Assembly (NCBI GenBank): GCA_030141585.1
Contig: JAQIFP010000046.1
Coordinates: 1 to 64,000, forward strand
Length of the DNA stretch: 64,000 bases
Direction: 5' to 3'
Source: Ophryocystis elektroscirrha
Taxonomy: Eukaryota > Apicomplexa > Conoidasida > Neogregarinorida > Ophryocystidae
How positions within the stretch are numbered: the stretch's first letter is position 1; each line of letters opens with the position of its first letter. The position numbers and the translations under genes were made by a program. The notes below the pieces were generated by a model. It did not search any database. It saw only the letters and a list, made by a program, of their open reading frames with translations, and had not been told where the DNA came from. Of this stretch, positions 1 to 13,414 are shown piece by piece.

Positions 1-145
1 TATATGTATATATATGTATATATATGTATATATATGTATATATATGTATATATATGTATATATATGTATATATATGTATATATATGTATATATATGTATA
101 TATATATGTATATATATGTATATATATATGTATATATATATAAAT
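1..145. repeat. TATATATG tandem microsatellite
   Basis: An 8-bp unit TATATATG is repeated almost perfectly from the left edge and decays into TATATA and then unique sequence by about position 150. It lies downstream of the first eIF3i exon on the minus strand, so it is probably inside an intron of that gene. The array continues beyond the window. Confidence 0.95.
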
Positions 146-366
146 ACAATCATACATTAAAGTATATACATATACATGTATAAATATTTTAATATATATT
201 GACTAATTATATTAATTGTATTTTGATACTAATTGATTTACGTAAAAAAATATAAATAAAAATGTGAGTATGTAACTATTTATAAATAGATGTAAAGTAA
301 AGAGTAAAAAGAGAAGCTTCAAAATAACATGAAAGTACATGTATATGACTACAACTATCTGGTTAC

Positions 367-502
367 GTAATAAATTTCCAGTTTCTGGATCCCAAGCGCA
401 CATTTTTCCACCCTTACAACTGGAAAAAAGAAGTTCGCCCGTATAGCTGAACATGACTTTAGTAAGAGGTCTTTCATGACCAAGGAGTATTTGAGGTTTC
501 AT
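367..502 (-). CDS. EIF3I: Eukaryotic translation initiation factor 3 subunit I, first exon (partial gene)
   Basis: This is the N-terminal exon of a WD40 protein that starts MKPQILLGHERPLTKV and continues with a G-LLFS--K-G strand pattern. The start KPxxLxGHERPLT is the conserved opening of eIF3i (TIF34/TRIP-1), a beta-propeller scaffold of the eIF3 complex that recruits mRNA to the 40S subunit in the cytosol. The exon ends at a GTAACC donor (366-365 on the minus strand), about 45 codons in. Beyond it the frame becomes low-complexity hydrophobic sequence and stops, so the open reading beyond 367 is intron. The remaining blades must lie left of the window. Another WD40 protein is possible, but the GHERPLT motif makes eIF3i by far the best reading. 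Confidence 0.8.
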
Positions 503-643
503 AGCAAAGAGGATGTATGACTGTAATTACAGAATATAAATTAAATTTAGCTTAATCTGAATATACATAAATTATATATGAATAAAGATTTTTTTATTTT
601 ATAAAATATAAATTAATAATCAAATAAGTCGGGTTTTACAAAA

Positions 644-1147
644 TTAAAAAACTTTGACTCCTAACAGAAATCCTACTGAGAAGCCGCCTATAACTAAATA
701 ATAAAATATGTTTGTGTATTTACGACGAAGCTCAGATTTAATGAGGTTGAAGCCAATTTCTTTCATAATATCTTCCTCTATATAACGTGAGAATTAATAT
801 AAAAACCTGAAGCTTCCATATTTATGGCATCAAAATCTATTTTTTCTTTTAAATCGCTCTTAATTCTGTCCCAATTTATTGCTATATAATTCATATCTTG
901 CTATACTTAAAATGAGACAATTAAGTGTAGCTTACTAGGAACTTCAATGATAAAATACTAGCACTACAATATTCGTATATGTGCATATTCTCTTTACCTT
1001 ACAAATAACACGCTATATCGAAAACTTCGTCTAATTACAAATCCAGTACCTAGCCCTAAAGCAGCTGCGGTAATAACTTCCAACGATTTGCACTAATGAA
1101 ATCTTATGTTTTAAGCAAAAAAATACTTTTTTTTCTTGTCCGTTCAT
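644..1147 (-). CDS. FUN14 domain-containing small membrane protein
   Basis: Four exons (1147-1127, 1092-1003, 900-807, 777-644) join in phase to give 112 aa. Introns are 34, 102 and 29 nt, with GT-AG ends. The protein has a Gly/Ala-rich segment (AAALGLGTGFVIRR, residues ~16-29), then an INWDRIKSDL motif and a second Gly-rich hydrophobic C-terminus (GGFSVGFLLGVKVF). This is the layout of the FUN14 family: glycine-rich helix, (I/V)DW-R----D centre, terminal GGF-xGFLLG helix. Human FUNDC1 is a mitochondrial outer-membrane mitophagy receptor, and simpler FUN14 proteins are organellar. No LC3-interacting motif is evident near the N-terminus, which is only MNGQEKK, so a mitophagy role is not implied. 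The exons are too short to appear as long ORFs, and the gene is visible only after removing the tiny introns. Confidence 0.75.
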
Positions 1148-1346
1148 TTTATGCAAATGACTAATAGTCTCTCAAAAATAATTATAAACTTTTTTTTTTT
1201 TTTTTTAGACCCTCAAGTAATGTTTATAGAATAATCTAAAATCTTATGGTATATGGAAAGTTTATATATAAATATATATATTAAGTTTAATTAGTAAATC
1301 TTTCATAAGGAAAAAAATTAAAGCATACTAATACATAATACATAAC

Positions 1347-1633
1347 TCATAAAAATATATCATCATTTACGTTAAACTCTAAAAACGCTCGAATACAATC
1401 AATGTCGGGAATTCTGTCTACAAACATATTCGCTGCTTTTTTAGATTTTCTGGATTCTTCTTCATCAAAATTACTTTTCTGCTTGAAACTATCGTTAAAT
1501 TGGAATAATTGATTTAAAAAAAAAACTTTTTTGTGTGAGCGTGAAGCTAGTGTATCGATTCCGCGATTTCTGATAACATAATAGTTAACATTAAATGGAA
1601 GATTATTTCTTAATTGTGCATAATTTATATATA

Positions 1634-1682
<49 letters not shown>

Positions 1683-1761
1683 AATGTGATTAAATTATTT
1701 TATCAACTCATATATGATTTTGAAAAATATAAAATATATACTTATTTATTTGAGGTTGCAT
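1347..1761 (-). CDS. Small conserved-looking protein of unknown function (93 aa)
   Basis: Two exons (1761-1742 and 1608-1347) join through a phase-2 intron of 133 nt that contains a (TA)n tract. The product is 93 aa, begins MQPQINKNNLPFNVNYYVIR and stops at TGA 1349-1347. The centre (RNRGIDTLASRSHKKVFFLN) is basic and mixed in composition, and it is followed by an acidic/Lys segment (FDEEESRKSKKAA) and a hydrophobic C-terminus. There is no signal peptide or transmembrane helix. Composition and clean splice phases argue for a real gene against the repetitive background. I do not recognise the family. A small organellar or nuclear complex subunit is one possibility, with no direct evidence. Confidence 0.55.
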
Positions 1762-2375
1762 TTGATATAAATAAAATATTAAGAAAAAATAATTATATTG
1801 TGGGTGCTTCGGTAGATATGCTTTAGTCTATGAGTATCAAACCCTAGAATAAGCTTAAATCAATATATAAATAAAATTAAATGTACACCTATATATAAAC
1901 AGATTTACATATATGTAGATATATATGTATATACATATATGTATCTATATATGTATAAACATATATGTATATATATATGTATAAATATATATGTATCTAA
2001 ATTTATATCCATATGTATATATATTTATATATGTATATATACGGTTATGTATATATGTACCTATATGTATGTATATATAAATTTATATATATATATTAAT
2101 GTATATGTATATGTTTATATGCGTATCATAATAAGTATATTATTTGTACATGCATTGGTGAAATATTATAGTTTATTAAAATAAGAGTATTATATTTTTT
2201 ATATTTATGCATATTAGTAGAATTAAAGTAATTTTGTATAATATACAGATATCAAGCGTATTAATACTTTATAATATACAAAGATACACGGTGTTTATGA
2301 ATGATATCAGAAAATATAAATTTTTCAATAATTTATAATTAAACATCAACGTTAAATAATATTAGCTTTAAGCCT
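1762..2375. other. Intergenic region with TA-rich low-complexity DNA and one non-repetitive island
   Basis: Most of 1860-2130 is TATATG/TATAAA low complexity whose apparent ORF is Tyr/Ile repeats. Positions ~1800-1856 form a more complex island (gtgggtgcttcggtagatat...) with no open frame on either strand. It is discussed under findings. The rest is AT-rich and shows no gene. Confidence 0.7.
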
Positions 2376-2763
2376 TTACCTAAGAAGTTTTAAAACAGAT
2401 TGTACCACATTCCAGTCTAAATTGGATAAAGGAATATTGCGTTGGTAACGCCATTCAAAAGGGTGAACACGTAAACCGTTGCCTACATTTGTTACATCAG
2501 GAGGCCTCCAACGACTTAAATGTGGAACAGGAATAGAACAGAGCTTAGACAACTCATTTACAGGCACTTTTTCGTATTCTAGCCTCACACGCTCAGTTAA
2601 AGTTAGGCTATCAAGCCATTCAGCTGTTTATAAAAACAATATAACTTAAATAAAATTAAATTATTATTGAAACTAGAATTTTTTTTTTTATATGTTTATA
2701 ATCTTAATTATAACTAATTAAATAATTAATTATAATTAATTAATTATCAGACAAGGTCGAAAC

Positions 2764-2802
<39 letters not shown>

Positions 2803-5800
2803 TTATATATTATTATATATCATATATTATATTTATGTTTAATATATTATATATATATATATATATATATTAATTATATTATATTGATTATAATATAACG
2901 CAAGATATTAAAAATAATAATCAATAAATGAGCACAGAATTGATATTGTTGAATAGTTGCTTAATATAAATAACTTTATTATAATATTCTATAGTAATAG
3001 TTTAATATATTGAACAATCGGAACTTACAAAATCCGTAGTCCAACGGGTTTAGTCTCGAATTTATAGGTATTCCTCTTTTTTGTTTTTTGGATGCCGTAG
3101 CAGCAACATCGGCAGATGAAGAACAATTTGCTTGAACTTTAGAAAAGTTTGAGGAATTAAGATTAGAAGAGCGATCGTCAAGATAAGTATTAGGCGCATT
3201 ATAGGTAGACTGTTCACGAAGGCGTTTAGAATCGTGAGGAGATTGAGGGCTATTGGATTGGTCTTTAGTAGCAACTGGCTTGGATGCTAATATTGAGTTT
3301 ACACGGGATATTAAATCACTATCACTTGCAGATTTTAACCATTTAGCAAAAAACTCTCGCATTACATGATCATCTGAAACGTCAGCTTTTTGGTCGTAAT
3401 ACTCTGTCATAGATTCAAAAACATCTGGTAGGACAGCAGAAATAATTTCACCTCTGAAAACCATGAATTTAATAAAAGTGCATAAATAATTTTTTACATA
3501 TAATAAAATATATATAAAGCATTTGTGATACATCAATATGGTACCATATATATACATTTAATATATAACACAACTTTTTTAATTAAATATTTATTTATGA
3601 TATAAAAAAACCCGTCTTTTGTTATAATAAATATTACTTGAAATATTAACCAAATTATCAATTCATTATATGTATGCGTATATATTGTATTTATAAAATT
3701 GATATATTAAAAAAAATTTGCTTTATCTTTATTGTCTTTTTATATGTTATATATATGTATGTATATGTAATTTATTTTTTCAATTTGTTCATTTGAAATT
3801 AGACTTGATAGTAATAATTAAGCTTACAATTTACTAATAGTTAATTCTACAGGTGTTTGACGAGTGGTTTTTTGTCCAGTTACAAAACAAACTTTCAAAC
3901 GGATTGATAATCTGGAATCTTTAGCAGTTTTTTTCCAAAGCTCAAGCCATTTGTCTTCTGCCTGCTTCGTCAGTTCATCCTTGGAAGTTTTCCAAATCCA
4001 AAGAACTAAGCGAACACGGGTAACTGTCCAGTTTGTAAGTTCTGGTGCTAATATATCAAAATGAGGAGACAAAAAAGACAAAGCAACTTTAATAGCAGCT
4101 AGAACTACCATATTGGCAGGTAGAGTTAAAACACGCACGGTAGATGATTGAATATTCGTATTTTGGTTTGTTTCCATAGAATGCCGTTTTTCTATAAGCA
4201 TTGAAACTACACCATATACTAAAGTTATAAACTCAGATCGAGCATTATTTGCCATAGGCAATATAGAGGCATCTAAAATATCAACATCTACTAGATCTAT
4301 GTTTCCTCCTTTTTTAACCGTACTGCTATTAAAATTTTTTTTAAGTTTGACTCTGTTTGTAGATCCCGACTTCAACTCTTGTTTAATATTGTTGATTATA
4401 TCATTTAAATCTTTGCGTCTAGATTCTGCCCAATTAGTTGGAGGATTAATTAAATTATTAATTAAATCGCCTCCTATTATTGGATTATTATTTTTGTATG
4501 CATTTTCTGCTTTAAGTGATGTTTTCGAAAGAGCGTTTGAAAAGTTGGGGTCAATATTTTTGACGTTGACTTGTTGTTGTTGTTGTTGTTGTGGTAGGGA
4601 AGAGAAAGAAGTAGACCCCTTTTTAATATTAGTTGCTGGAGAAGACGACACAACTGTTGTGGTTTTTCCTAAGGAAGGCTGTTGAGCCTTAGAAAGAGTG
4701 GAGATATTGATATTATTATTTACGAGAAGACTATTATCATCTTTAATATTGTTAGATTCCCCGGAGGCGGAAGAATGAGGAAATTGATTTGATATATAAG
4801 CAGACTTTATGTCGTGTATTATTTTGGTGCGATCTATTGTAAATAAATTTTGGAACCAGTAATTAAAGAGAAACTGGTACAGAACGTCAATGTCACTGAA
4901 AGATTTAACAGGGTAAGTACATGAAACTTTATTTATTGATAGAGAATTGATCGGAATAGGGAACGGGTAAACGGGGTATAATTCTGTTTGTACGAAGCCA
5001 AATAAAGCAAAACGGAATAATAGTGATATACCCTCCATTACTCGTATTTGAATAGGGACTGTAGCAGTCATAAGATTGATTCGACATAACCTGAAGGCGT
5101 AAGCTAACTCTGCTATACATCTGTATAGTATTGTCCCAAATTTAAGTATATTCTCCTGTATTTGAAGCTTATCAAATACTCTATTTTCGTTAACAAAGTA
5201 TATATAGAATAGAGTGACCAAAGCTGCTGCAGGAAAGTTCCAAAGCCCATATAATAATCCTTTAGGTGGAGATGCTTCATGAACTATTCTTTCTATCCAA
5301 TACGCTGCAGATATCTTGGATGTAGCAGATAAATCCACATCGGCAAGTGTATACTTTGTATTGTGTATAGTAGATCGAAATTTACAGGAACATTCTTGTA
5401 TTGCTCCAAATACAATACTCACCATGTCTCGAAGTATTAGCACGTCATAATTGCAGCCAGATTCAGCTGTTATTATATCTCGAAAAAAATTTCTCAATTG
5501 ATCTTCCGCAACTGCATGTAAAAAGCCTTCTGCTCTATGTCCTGTTGTATTTACTTTAGCCGTACCGCCAGGTGGGTCAGGAGACGCGGTATTATCTGCT
5601 GCAATATTTTTCTTACTATCCCCTTCCGCAGCAGCATTTTGTGCTGTAGGGTTATCAATATGGTATTTTATACGTTCGGAGTTTACACATGTCGTCATAT
5701 CAATTAAGACATCTAATACTTCCAAATGTTGGTGTTTAATAGAGTTTAAATTAACTCCAATATTTTGAGGAAGATATGGGAAAATTTCTCGTATTTTGGA

Positions 5801-6589
5801 GCCGTTTGGCATATTTTGGACATTTATTAGTGTAATCATTTCCGTATGCAAATTTAATGGTTCGCGAAGAGATTCTAAAAAAGGATTCAAACAAATTTCC
5901 GCAGCTATCTCTCGACATGTAGCGTTTCCTTGTTTCCTTCGAGCAACTTCATGTGCTATTAAAGTTATTTGATTTGTTCTTTCAAAGTAATTTGTTTTTC
6001 GTGCATTTGTATCTACAGAATTTAATATAGTGCCAATGAGAAATATATCCCATGGAGTGGTATATTTACCATTCAAAATATACATTTCTATGCCTTTATT
6101 ACATAATTCATACAGATAATCATTTGAAGGAGGTTTCTCCTCTTTATTTAAATACTCCTGGGTTATCTGAGATATCGCTTCAGTTCTTGCTGCACCGTTT
6201 ATCATATAAATAAGAGGACGATCTTTCCAAGATGTATATAAAGTTGCTTTATCATTAGTCCACGTATTTATGGACTCAGTATTTTCGTAAATAACACCTA
6301 TTATAGGAGACAAACGGGATTTTGCTTCGTCAAAACCGTTAGTCTTGAATGATGTAATTAATGAGGATAAATGAGATTCCACCACATCTCTATGTACGGG
6401 ATGACGTGTCATTATACACTTGTACGTCGATATGCGCACTGGTTTTGGAGATATATGACATTTTATCAGTAATGATACCAAATGCGATGGTAGACTTAAT
6501 AACTGCGAATTTATAGGCAATTTCTCAGATTCAACTGGTTTAGTTATTGGCTTATCTATAATAATTAATATTAATGGATATATATAAAA

Positions 6590-6645
<56 letters not shown>

Positions 6646-8038
6646 TAAAATTAATTAATATATATAAATATATATGTGATATATTTACCATTACTAGTAG
6701 AGTCAAGAAACTTTTTATTTTCATCAAACTTATAAGATGGCGGAGGCGGCGGATTTTTTGTTATGTCTTTATATATAACGTTGTTTTCCGTTTTGGCGTA
6801 AGAAACTGAAGAATTTTTAGGTGATCCTAATTTGTACTTTGGTGGGGTAGATAACGTGAATGAAGAGCCATTTGTTGGCTTAGGGAGAGATTGTTTACCA
6901 GATGATGAATTGGGAGATGAAGATACAGCAGTAGAAGTAACTATAGCTGCAGGAGCTATAGGTTTTATTTGTTTGTCTAAGAAATAAAATTATAAGTAAT
7001 TTAGTTTATATTATAAAACGTTAAATTATTATATTAATTAAATTTTAATATATATATTTTATATTAGTTATTGTATGATAAACAAATTATTAAAAATATC
7101 TATAGAGTTGAATATTATAATTGTTACATAAAAATTTGTGTATCTCATTAGGTAATGCATATATATATATATATATATATTTTAATTTATTTATTTTGAT
7201 AACTATGTGTATAAATATTACTAATGTCAGATCTAGGGAAAGGGGCTGCCGAAGGGACAAAACAATCATGGAAAAAATAAGGTTCCTGTTTGCAAGGTTC
7301 TTTGGGTGTATATTCCATAGGAATAGTTTGAGATGTTTCTTTGTCTTCAGTTTTAGGGCTAGAGACGCTATTGCGCTTATTAGTTAAAAAGTTGAGTACA
7401 AGAGGATTTTTCTCAAGAAGTGGAACCAATTTCCGAAGTTGAGTGTAAGATAAATAAGGCGAATTGCCTGGAAAATGCGCTTTTATAGACTGAATCAATT
7501 TATCGTACAGTAAATTCTTGTTTTCATTTACTTCTGCTGCATCTCCGTTGGCAGGGAAGCCACATGCTACATTTTGATCTACATAACTCGTTTGAGAGCT
7601 ATTTGAGGAGTTCTTTCTTGTAGATACTATTTTACTTGTTACGATTTTTGGATGTAAAGTGGCGGAAGATTCATTAATTAATTTTTTCATTCCCAAATTA
7701 TTGGCTTCATTCGAATTTTCTTCTACAATTGATGCCATGGAATCATCTTTAAATATGATTGTTTCAGTACCATCTAATTTTTCAACTTCTTGCTTGTCAC
7801 TGAATTTATCTTTATCAAATAATGCCTGTTTATCTTCATTGTTCAATTTACAATTGCCGTTTACTATTTCAGGCTGTATTTCAAACTGATTTTGTGGATG
7901 ATTAGTGTAATCAGGATTTTCGATCTGGTCTGAGTTATAAAAATTTGATTCTATCATAAAAGAAGGGGTATCAGACTTTCTTGTTTGACTGTACCTTGGA
8001 TGAGGCATTATAGTTTCTCTAAACATAGAAAAATTCAA
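2376..8038 (-). CDS. Large protein of unknown family (five exons, 1501 aa)
   Basis: Exons 8038-7222, 6976-6689, 6555-3828, 3453-3029 and 2623-2376 join in exact phase (1, 1, 2, 1) to 1501 codons plus stop. The N-terminal ~365 residues are Ser/Asn/Lys/Pro-rich and probably disordered. The 909-residue third exon is mostly alpha-helical and hydrophobic, like a HEAT/ARM-type scaffold, interrupted by a low-complexity insert with a short polyQ run (CAA repeats, 4568-4593). The C-terminus carries a basic patch (KKQKRGIPI) and a Trp/Pro-rich end (HLSRWRPPDV). At the third donor an in-frame TAA overlaps GTAAGC (3827-3822), so exon 3 read alone seems to end there. The neat join to the next exon is why I treat both parts as one gene. 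If the join is wrong there are two genes, 3824-8038 and 2376-3453. Family not recognised. I looked for CCR4-NOT subunit 1 signatures and did not find them. Confidence 0.6.
6598..6640. repeat. (TA)n microsatellite in intron
   Basis: A nearly pure TA dinucleotide tract in the second intron of the 1501-aa gene, between the GTAAAT donor at 6688 and the TATAG acceptor at 6556. Similar tracts recur in most introns longer than 100 nt in this window. Confidence 0.9.
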
Positions 8039-8860
8039 TAATTTGCTTTTATTTATACTTTTTTTTTTATTTAAAACTACTTGTCATTTATTATTTTTTT
8101 TTTTTTTTTTAGTAAATTTACATTGAGTAAGAATTTCCTCTGTGTAATATTAGATGCAATTTTTTGATTTTTTTATGAGGGTTTTAAATAATCAAAGCCA
8201 GTAATAAAAGAGTATAATTCATTGAGATATTTTAAAAAACAAAAAGTATTATAAAATATTTAAGTGCATACAAAAATATACATCTATAAATATCCGATAT
8301 CTTGAGAGTTATAAAAATAAAGCATCTGTCCCAGACTTTCTGTCATGTGATGATCACACATAAATGTGGACATGTGAGTTATATATCTTATATTAAATAC
8401 ACAAATTCTGTATATGTATATATATTAAACAGTTAACTCTTATACACTTCAATTTAATACTTGTATATTCTATGTATGTATTCATTTTCTTTTAGAATCA
8501 TTTTCAATATATATTCTTTAAATAAATCATTTATTAATATTGAGATATCAATCATTATATATGCACATATATATTTCTTAATATAAATAATATATTATAT
8601 TTTTTTTTTATTAGATCGTATATAATTGGAGGATGCCCCAAGTATATATTTTTTTTACTTAAATTACGATTTCATTTTTTTTTTCTTAAAATACAATATT
8701 GTAAATGTTTATATCATTAAAATTAAAAATAATCATTAATATGGTTAAATAATGTGTCTAAAAGATTATTTTATCAAGACAAAGAGTTATTTTTCGTTTT
8801 TACGTATTTTTTTTTTTTTTTGAACACAAATAATGGTTTATCTGTAATATTTACGATAAA
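8039..8860. promoter_or_regulatory. Divergent intergenic region between the 1501-aa gene and NFS1
   Basis: About 820 bp separates two diverging start codons. It contains several poly(T) runs (8091-8110, 8601-8608, 8811-8821) and AT-rich sequence, with no credible ORF or RNA. It presumably holds both promoters. I see no recognisable element. Confidence 0.5.
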
Positions 8861-11085
<2,225 letters not shown>

Positions 11086-12366
11086 ATCCTTTCATTCCTT
11101 CCATTTCCAATACAATTAATAGTATACATTTTGATATTATTCAACTGCAGCATAATTATATGTTAATGCATTTACTGTCAGTTCTTCATATAGCAATAAT
11201 ATGAATATATATACAAATGTCAAGTATCCAGTTTAATTCAAATAAGAACAACTTTGAACTATTATAAACAGCGTGTTTTGATCTAAGCCTTTACACTGTT
11301 ATACCCCGTTTAAATATTTGATATGGAAAGAATGTCATTTTTTATTATTTAGTTTGGATTGCGGCGCAAATTATTCAGTTCATCGATATATAATTGGTTT
11401 TTAATTTCACGTGTTATAATTGGTTATGATACGGTTGAATTGGTCTATGAATTAGAATTATTTAATTATGATAAACAAAAATTTCTACTAAATTATTTAT
11501 TATATAATGCACATGCGTTTCTATGCAGTTCTAATTTTTTTATGAGGAAACTTTATAAATAAATAAATGATTATATAAAGTTGGCTATATAGATACAAAT
11601 ATGTTTATATATAACGGAATATAACAATTACATATGTAACCTTATAAAATATGAATACATTCAGTCAGCTAAATATACAAACATTAGGTAATTAATATCC
11701 TAAGAATAATTATTTCAACTGAATAAATGGAATTCTCGATCATCAATCATTAATGTCTAATTTAACGCTGTACAAGTCATGCATTTAGACAAATCATTAA
11801 AATGGCCTTTCATATAATAATCACACTAATATAACTTATAAAGCATGATTGCAGATTAAACATATTAAAAAATTACAATACGACTTAGAAAAAAATTGCA
11901 AGGAATATTAACATAATTCATCTATAAATTATGTAAAGATTTTTGGCATGATAAAATATTTTTCACACAAAATAAATACAAAACAAATTTAGACTAGAAC
12001 TGTTAATAGTGAGTGGTACCTATCAAATGTATTTGGTAGAAGAACCAATCCATCGTTTTACATCAAGCGAAATTGGTATTTTTGTGATTTTTTTCTATGT
12101 TGACGGGAGGTTGATAACAAATATAATATGAAATATTCGCTTAAATTATTATTTCTCGCATTATATGGTAATTTTAGCAATTATATGAATTGAAACAATA
12201 CAAGGGAACGTGTTATGTGTGAAACCACATATAATGACTACAGAAGTTGTAATGGAGCCATCACAGTAATGTTGTATGGCAAAGTATACTAAAAATTGTT
12301 TAGAACTTGGAAAACATCTAGAACTGAAATAGTTAGATTAATTGAACGTATGATAATATAAATAGT
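11086..12366. other. 1.3-kb region without a supported gene
   Basis: AT-rich sequence with fewer TA repeats than elsewhere. A 67-codon ORF at 11359-11562 is Phe/Tyr/Leu-rich and lacks neighbouring exons. ATG ACT ACA GAA... at 12228-12259, followed by GTAATG, could be an upstream exon of the next gene, but its phase does not match the start I chose. Otherwise I see nothing. Confidence 0.45.
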
Positions 12367-12732
12367 ATGTTATTATTAGGTCTCAAAGTATTTATACGAA
12401 AAGAGTTTCGATTGGCTATTGCTGAAGAGGAGCAAAGAAGAGCGCAGAACGCAAATTACAGCTACGATAGTTTAAGTCCTTTAGCTCCGAACTTTACTAA
12501 TCCTGTAATATTAAGTTTGAGTTCATTTGATATATTTTAGACTGCAGAATTACGGTTTGCTCAGAAAAAAACCGATAATTTAGAGATGCCAAATATTGAC
12601 GATATTTTTTCCAATGTGAATAATTCTGATGTGGTAAATCTAGTGTTTAATTATATATGTATAAATACTTATTATAAACTTAATAGCTTGTTAAATAGCA
12701 TTTCATAGTTTTTTTTAATTTTATTGTTATAT

Positions 12733-12773
<41 letters not shown>

Positions 12774-13282
12774 GTGGCTGCACAAGTTTGTATAATTATA
12801 CAAGTCTGATATATTAAATAAATAATTTTATGCTTGTGATCATTTATATAACTAAAACTTTTGATTAGTTATATATTGGCCAATTACATACAATTGTTGT
12901 ACATTTAAATAAATGTAATAATTGTCATAGTAATAATAATATCTAGAAATATGTACAGCTTATTTGCACATAAAATGATACAGGGAAACGAGGAGTCTAA
13001 TATAAATAACGCAGGATTATTCCTCGACAGTTTACAACCTAAAGCAGAGCGTGAATTAGCTAGCCAAATATTGAATTTATTGCAAAAAGATAAAAACGAT
13101 AAAAAATTATTTCAAGAAGAAAATGATGTTAACTATGCTGTTAGTTGTGAATTATTGTCAAATTTGATGTGCAGAAGGAACATATAGTACCTCTAGATTT
13201 GAGGTTAACTGGAGGAATTGAAACGAATGAAGAGAAACCGCTACTTGAACTCAAAAAACCTTTACAAGATGGTCCTATCTAA
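12367..13282 (+). CDS. Unknown acidic/charged protein (four exons, 164 aa)
   Basis: Exons 12367-12504, 12541-12633, 12984-13139 and 13175-13282 are all whole-codon length and join to 164 aa plus TAA. Two introns are ultrashort (36 and 35 nt) and the third holds a (TA)n tract. The sequence is helical and charged (EFRLAIAEEEQRRAQNANYS, then DSLSPLAPNF) and ends in a Pro/Leu-rich tail (LELKKPLQDGPI). It has no signal peptide or TM segment. The fourth exon was found because the preceding frame stops early and removing GTTAGT...GCAG restores a sensible C-terminus. Family not recognised. The start ATG in MLLLGLKVF is tentative, since an upstream exon could exist. Confidence 0.55.
12738..12772. repeat. 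(TA)n microsatellite in intron
   Basis: A TA tract of about 34 bp within the 350-nt third intron of the 164-aa gene. Confidence 0.85.
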
Positions 13283-13414
13283 TTATTTGTATTACTATTT
13301 GCTTTTTTATTAATACGAATACGGACCAGGAATTTATTTATGTGATTTACAATTGAAGAACATTTGATTCCATGAAAAAAAAAAACAGGTTCTAACAAAA
13401 CACTGATATATGTT

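Noticed and set aside
1800..1856. U6 snRNA gene
   Set aside because: Only the GCTTCGG-AG loop resembles U6. The invariant ACAGAGA box and the 3' stem are absent, so I do not annotate it as U6. It is kept as an unexplained island.
1939..2184. 81-codon plus-strand ORF (MYLYMYKHICIY...)
   Set aside because: It is a translation of TATATG/TATATA repeats, giving only Tyr, Ile, Met and Val. Similar ORFs at 41727-41918, 50121-50393, 61472-61669 and 63686-63913 are rejected for the same reason.
4299..4685. 128-codon ORF opposite the 1501-aa gene
   Set aside because: It is an antisense shadow: its poly-Cys run is the complement of the CAA (Gln) repeat of the minus-strand protein.
2376..8038. CCR4-NOT subunit 1 (NOT1)
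   Set aside because: Size and helical nature first suggested NOT1, but the C-terminal NOT1 block and the MIF4G-like CAF1-binding sequence were not found.
11359..11562. 67-codon plus-strand ORF after NFS1
   Set aside because: Phe/Tyr/Leu-rich with no domain, no flanking exons in phase and no conserved motif. It is within the range expected by chance in AT-rich DNA.
12228..12259. ATG ACT ACA GAA exon as the start of the 164-aa gene
   Set aside because: Joining its GTAATG donor to the acceptor at 12378 gives the wrong phase and an early stop. The ATG at 12367 reads straight into the good frame.
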